Below, in pieces: positions 58,477 to 64,000 of a stretch of DNA of 64,000 nt. The DNA comes from Costus lasius (lineage: Eukaryota; Streptophyta; Magnoliopsida; Zingiberales; Costaceae), in the NCBI GenBank assembly GCA_027563935.2, contig CM050450.1:30429439-30493438 (forward strand). Reading direction: 5' to 3'. The first letter of the stretch is position 1. Each line of letters starts with the position of its first letter. The translations under genes and the position numbers were made by a program. The notes under the pieces were generated by a model, which was not told the origin of the DNA, made no database searches, and worked only from the letters and a program-made list of their open reading frames with translations.

Positions 58477-60199
58477 TGAAGAGTCCCCTTCAAGGGGGAC
58501 CGCAAGCGGATAAAACCCCTTTCAAGAGGGGGGCCGAAACCCTAAATAAAGGGGCCGCATGCATGTTTGCTAGGGTTTCAACAACATAATCGCTTATATG
58601 CTCATATGATCAACTTTGATGGATTAATTAGATCAAGAAGGAGATCATACCAATGCCATAGGGTTGAATGTCGGCTTGGAAGAAGAGAGCAACTTAGATC
58701 TCCTCCAAAAGTTCACACACAAGATGAAGATTGCTTACTTCCTTGGCGTCCCTTGTGCTAGCAAGGCACCCAAGCTTGCTTGTCGAATGGAAGGAGATGA
58801 TGAAAAATCTCTCTTGGCCGATCCTTCTTCTCGTCAACTTACACCACCCAAGAATGTGTGTGTCGTCGAGAGCCAAAGGGGAGATGAGCGTTAGAGAAGC
58901 CTTGTGATCGAATGTGGAGACATTCATCACTTTGCAAAACCGAAATGCCAAAATTGGCAAGTCTTGAATACATGCGTTATGCGTTCACATGAAGTGAACC
59001 AAACGCATATCTCTTCTCTCAAATGAACCAAGCGCTCACATATGAGCCGGTTCAATGCAGTTGGTCCAATGACCAAACCAAATCAGCCCAAGAATTGGTC
59101 CAGACCAAAATAAACCCTAAGGTTCAAAATCTGACCGTTCATCTTTTGATGCCCTTGATCTCATCGATCTAGCATCCACACTCTCGATCGAAGCTTACCG
59201 ATCTCAAGCCCTAATCAATCAAACATGATCAGACTGGATCTCACTTACAATCAGAGTTTAAACTCCTTTAAACTGAATCAAAACAATCCAGTCCACACGA
59301 TCTGACTCAAGTAAGCCATATCACCAAATTGTGCGACCCTAAGGGTTTCCTTTAAATGTCGGTAACGATAACTCACGTTATCACAATCAGTGAGGGGTAT
59401 CTAGCAACACATCACTGTCTCCCGATATAAAGGAAAGAGTCTTCCAAGACTACACCCAAACCATAGCACAAGTGTGAATCCACTTCACAAGGCATACATG
59501 TATCCTTTGCCACTGGATGTTCTTATTGGACAAGCATGTCAAGCTTGTAACTCCAATACGATGAGTATGATTAGATCAGATGAGCATAGTCATCTGGGTA
59601 TGGCCATACACTTTCTCAATCATCTCATCCAAGGGGGCCCTTTTAGAACATCACACTCCTTGAACAAGGAGACGGCAATCCTATGTCTATCACTAGTGTC
59701 CTTACCTGACTCATGATCATTATCCAAGATAGTTTATAACCATTATCTTTCAAATGATATTGAACTACCTCAAAACAATGACAATCATCATTTAGAAACA
59801 CAAGTGATCTCAAGTCAAAGGACATGTGCCACTTGTAGCATACAAGGATTATTCACATTGTGACAAGCAATTGAATATCCTAGTAGGGTCTGTCCAGTAC
59901 ATCCAATGTACCCATGAGTCTACATCTTATTCCATGCTCGAAGCATCCTATAAGATTAGATCAAATGTTAGTCTCAATCATATCAAGGCTGTCTCATGTT
60001 CACCAAGATATCTCGACTAAGGACTTAACTGTCAGCCTAGCTGAACAGCTTTGAGACATTATTCAGTAGTACACTTATTACAGCAGACAAGGTAACAAAC
60101 TGAATAACAACCATGCCTTTATAAAAACAAGAGTTTATTACATGATACTGATACAATCCCAAAGGCCTCAAACATTAGCCTTAAGGGCATACCCCAACA
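58477..60199 (-). repeat. 3' LTR of E7 (1723 bp)
   Basis: Starts TGAAGAGTCCCC and ends CCCCAACA (plus view). It aligns with the E2 LTR over its second two-thirds but differs in the first 500 bp, so it represents a sister lineage. The polypurine tract TCTCCCACTT (plus view) follows at 60201. Confidence 0.92.
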
Positions 60200-60219
60200 A
60201 TCTCCCACTTGCACTTAAT

Positions 60220-63200
60220 CTAATGGTTGAGAAATCTCAAACCCATATTATTACAGTGCTTCTCATGCTTCTGCTGCGCCAGAGGCTTGGTAAGCGGGTC
60301 AGCCAGATTGTCGTCTGTATGAACCTTGCAGATTTTGATCTCGCCTCGATCAATGATCTCTCGGATCAAGTGAAACCGTCTCTGTATGTACTTGGACTTC
60401 TGGTGCGACCGTGGTTCCTTTGCTTGTGCGATGGCTCCAGTGTTATCACAGAAGATAACCAAAGGATCTGCACTCGAAGGAACAACACCAAGTTCTCTCA
60501 CGAAGTTACGAATCCACACTGCCTCCTTGGATGCTTCCGAGGCTGCAACATACTCGGCTTCTGTTGTGGAATCAGCAACAGTTGACTGTTTGAAACTTTT
60601 CCACACCACTGCTCCACCATTCAAGCTAAAAACATAGCCTGATTGCGATCGGAAATCATCCTGGTCCGACTGGAATGAAGCGTCAGTATATCCTTCAATA
60701 CTGAGTTCTTCCTGACCACCATATATCAAGAACATATCTTTGGTCCTCCGCAGATATTTTAAAATGTTCTTGACCGCAATCCAGTGCGCCATACCTGGAT
60801 TACTTTGGAACCGACTGGTCACGCTTAACCCGTAAGCGACGTCTGGGCGAGTACACAACATCGCATACATAATGGACCCAATAGCCGAAGCATAAGGCGT
60901 ATTGTCCATTTCATCTTTCTCAGTCTGTGTTTGTGGACACTGACTCTTCGAAAGATTCAGACCATGTCTGACTGGCAGATATCCTCTTTTAGAATTCTCT
61001 AAATGGAATCTCTCCAGGACTTTATCGATGTACGTACTCTGGCACAGCCCGAGAAGCCTCTTAGATCTATCCCTGTAGATCTTCACACCTAACACATAGG
61101 CTGCTTCTCCTAGATCTTTCATCTGGAAACATTTTCCTAACCATGCCTTAACAGCATGCAGTTCAGGAATATCGTTTCCAATGATCAAGATATCATCGAC
61201 GTAGAGGACTAGGAAAGTAATCACGCTCCCACTAAACCTCTTATATACACACGAGTCATCTTCGTTCTTGATGAAACCAAACTCAGAGATTGATTCATCA
61301 AAACGAATATTCCAGCTTCTTGATGCTTGCTTAAGTCCATAAATAGACTTCTTTAACTTGCATATTTTATGACGATCTGATGGATTAGTGAAACCCTCAG
61401 GTTGTGTCATATACACATCCTCATCCAGATTTCCATTAAGGAAAGCTGTCTTCACATCCATCTGCCAGATCTCATAATCGTAATATGCAGCTATCGCGAA
61501 AAGAATCCGAATAGACTTAAACATGGCTACAGGTGAGAAAGTTTCATCATAATCTATCCCGTAGATTTGTTTGAAACCTTTCGCAACTAGCCTGCCTTTA
61601 TAGGTAACTACGTTACCATCCATGTCAATCTTCTTCTTGAAGATCCATTTACAGCCTATAGGGATTACTCCCGGAGGCGGATCAACCAAATCCCAGACTT
61701 GGTTATCTGACATGGAGTCCATTTCGGCTCGCATAGCATCAAGCCATCTAGCTGACTCCGGTCCACTGACCGCATCCGCATAAGTAAGGGGTTCATCATT
61801 ATCAATGATGTAGACTCCGTCATAGAGCTCAGGCTGTCGACGGATCCTTCCCGATCTTCGCGGTTCCCGTGATATCTGAGCCTCAGGTAGTTCAGTAACC
61901 TGTTCTACCGGCTCAGGCTCATCCAACTGTGCTTGACTACTTTGTCCTTCCTCTGGATTCTCATCCAGCTTTATTTCTCTCCCACTGGCCTCTTGCAGAA
62001 GAAACTCCTTCTCAAGAAATATGGCCGTCCGAGCAACAAACACCTTGTTCTCCTTGGGATCGTAGAAATAATAACCCTTAGTTTCCTTAGGGTAACCGAC
62101 AAAGATGCATTTCTCAGATCTGCTCTCTAGTTTCCCAGAGGCGAGCTTTTTGACATAAGCCTCGCAACCCCAGATCCTGATAAATGTCAAGCTCGGCTGT
62201 TTCCCATACCATAACTCATATGGCGTCTTTGAAACGGCCTTGGATGGCACTCGGTTTAGTACCTTTGCAGCTGTTTCCAGTGCAAAACCCCAAAAGGAAT
62301 ATGGAAGAGTAGCCTGACTCATCATAGAACGAACCATATCAAGTAACGTTCTATTTCTCCTCTCGGACACACCATTCCATTGTGGTGTTCCTGGCGGAGT
62401 GAGCTGTGAGATAATCCCACACTCTTTTAGATAGTCAGTAAACGCATGACTCAAGTATTCTCCACCTCGATCAGAACGAAGTGCCTTGATATTTCGGCCT
62501 AGCTGATTTTGTACTTCATTCTTGAACTCTTTGAACTTGTCAAAAGATTCACTTTTATGTCTCATCAGATAGACATAACCATACCTACTGAAATCATCAG
62601 TAAAGGTAATGAAGTACTGATAGCCACCTCTGGCATGTTTACTAAATGGCCCACACACATCACTGTGTATAAGGTCAAGTAAACCTGAAGCCCTTTGACC
62701 TTTGTTAAGAAAAGGTGACTTCGTCATTTTACCCATTAAACAAGCTTTGCATGTATCAATCTCCTCATAGGAGAATGATCCCAGCAGTCCATGATCATGC
62801 AACCGCTTAATGCGCTTCTTGTTAATATGGCCTAAACGACTATGCCATAACAAGGTGCTGTCATCAGCATACTTGGCTTTCTTATTATCAATGTTTTGTA
62901 TAGAATATTCTATGTCCAACATGAATAACCCATTGTTAATTGAACCAGTTGCATAAACAATATTATCACAAGATAAAACACACTTTGAAATATTGCATTC
63001 AAAGGCAAATCCTTTCCTGACAAGAGCAGGAATAGAGATAATATTTTTAGTGATACTCGGTACAAAATAACAATTGTTTAATTCCAATACAATGCCAGAT
63101 GGTAAAGAAATGAAATAGTCTCCTACAGCAACAGCAGCAACCCGTGCCCCGTTTCCAACGCGTAGGTCTACCTCATGCTGTCCCACCTGTCTTCTTCTCT

Positions 63201-63999
63201 TGAGTTCCTGTACATTTGAACAAATGTGAACTCCACATGCAGTGTCCACCACCCATGAAATAGAAGAAGATGAAACCATGACTTCCGTCACGTAAATACC
63301 TGAGCCAGAAGCGATGCTTCCCCTCTTATCTCCTTGGAGCGCTTTACAGTCCTTTTTCCAGTGACCCAGCTGGCCACAGTGGAAACACCTGTTGTCCTTG
63401 GACCGCTTCACCTTCTGTTTCAGAGCCTTACTGTAGTTCTTGACAGGGGCCTTGCCCTTCTTCCCCTTCTTCTTGTTCCTGGAAGGAACCATTAAGACAG
63501 AGGTCGAAGGCTTTCCCTTCAGAGTTTCCTCAGTAGTCAAGAGCATATTCAGCAGTTCTGCCGGAGTACAATCGATTTTGTTCATATTAAAGTTAATGAT
63601 GAACGCATCGAAAGAGGGCGGAAGAGACTGCAGAATGATGTCTACAGCAAGCTCCTAGTTAATGGTATGCCCCAGTTTCTCCAGAGCCTCCTTGTGCCCA
63701 ATCATCTTGAGCACGTGAGCTCCCACTGGGCTCCCTTCAGCCAGTTTGCTCTGAAAGAAGAGCTTCGTCAGATTATAGCGTTCTGTCCTCGCCTGTGCAG
63801 CATACAGCATCTTGAGGTTCGCTATAATCTCTATAGCCGACATATCCTCATGCTGACGCTGCAGCGGTGGCGTCATAGACGCTAGCATCAGGCAAGCGAC
63901 ATCAATGCTATCATTGACGTGCTTTTCATAGGCTTCACGAACCGCCCTTGCGGCGTTCGCAGCGGGTTGAGGCGGCACAGCCGTCTCGAGGACATATAG
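60220..63999 (-). pseudogene. Copia gag-pol of E7, one stop, start beyond window
   Basis: One frame of 1260 codons to the window edge, lacking only about the first 35 residues of gag by comparison with E2. The zinc knuckle CFHCGQLGHWKKDC, protease DTACG, integrase IHSDVCGPF / TFTDDFSRYG / SDRGGEY, reverse transcriptase YVDD (61192-61203) and RNase H are all present. The only lesion visible is TAG at 63655-63657 in gag, where E2 has Gln. E2 carries its single stop elsewhere, in integrase. If the unseen start and LTR are sound, this is among the least damaged elements here. Confidence 0.94.
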
Positions 64000-64000
64000 T

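Larger units (their letters stand above)
58477..64000 (-). mobile_element. Copia LTR retrotransposon E7 (subfamily B), partial
   Basis: Reverse-oriented; 3' LTR and nearly all of gag-pol are inside the window, while leader, primer site and 5' LTR lie beyond 64000. The left flank AAAAT (58472-58476) is the candidate target duplication. The coding region closely matches E2 and has a single in-frame stop. Confidence 0.92.

Overview
This window is plant nuclear DNA made almost entirely of nested LTR retrotransposons. I find no host gene, no tRNA or rRNA gene and no CRISPR array. The long LTRs, initiator-Met and Asp tRNA primer sites, Ty1/copia pol order (protease, integrase, reverse transcriptase, RNase H) and Athila-like gag-protease point to a repeat-rich flowering plant. 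The species cannot be named from this sequence.

Left nest (1-27.5 kb). An old gypsy-type element (G1) carries a plant 'putative transposon protein' ORF at 3-442, resuming at 21275-21470, and has its 3' LTR at 22494-23962. Copia element E1 (443-21269, + strand, target duplication GAGCC) split that ORF. E1 was itself hit twice: by a solo LTR (C, 6730-8966, duplication GTCAC) inside its reverse transcriptase, and by a nearly intact copia element E2 (12085-21252, - strand, duplication CCCGG) 12 bp from the end of its 3' LTR. From 23963 to 27454 lies AT-rich degenerate DNA with short tandem repeats and a scrap of copia RNase H.

Right nest (27.5-64 kb). G2 is an Athila-like gag-protease-only element (5' LTR 27507-29350, 3' LTR from 32051). 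Its 3' LTR is broken at 33629 by E5, a gypsy element of chromovirus style (LTR 33629-35842, gag start at 52149). E5 was hit by copia E3 (36000-52133, - strand, duplication GGTGC) and by copia E6 (from 52595, + strand). E3 contains E4 (43545-50161, - strand, duplication AAGTC), a non-autonomous LTR element with a degenerate protease-like ORF. E6 contains copia E7 (from 58477, - strand), which runs off the window.

The copia elements fall into related subfamilies: A (E1, E3, E6; LTRs about 1.95 kb, starting TGTTGGTGTATATGCCC), B (E2, E7; LTRs about 1.7 kb, starting TGTTGGGGTATGCCC) and C (the solo LTR, 2.24 kb). LTR ends, long leaders and pol order resemble the Angela/BARE lineage. Every copy whose gag-pol can be read carries at least one lesion, but E2 and the visible part of E7 have only one stop codon each.

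Four complete insertions have perfect 5-bp target duplications, so the nesting order is read directly from sequence. Hand-counted LTR differences agree: E1 more than E2, and E3 more than E4. The most interesting signals are a triplet of covarying hairpins in the copia leaders, a second conserved leader stem-loop with a UUCG loop, two gag/protease-only elements, and palindrome arrays inside gypsy LTRs.
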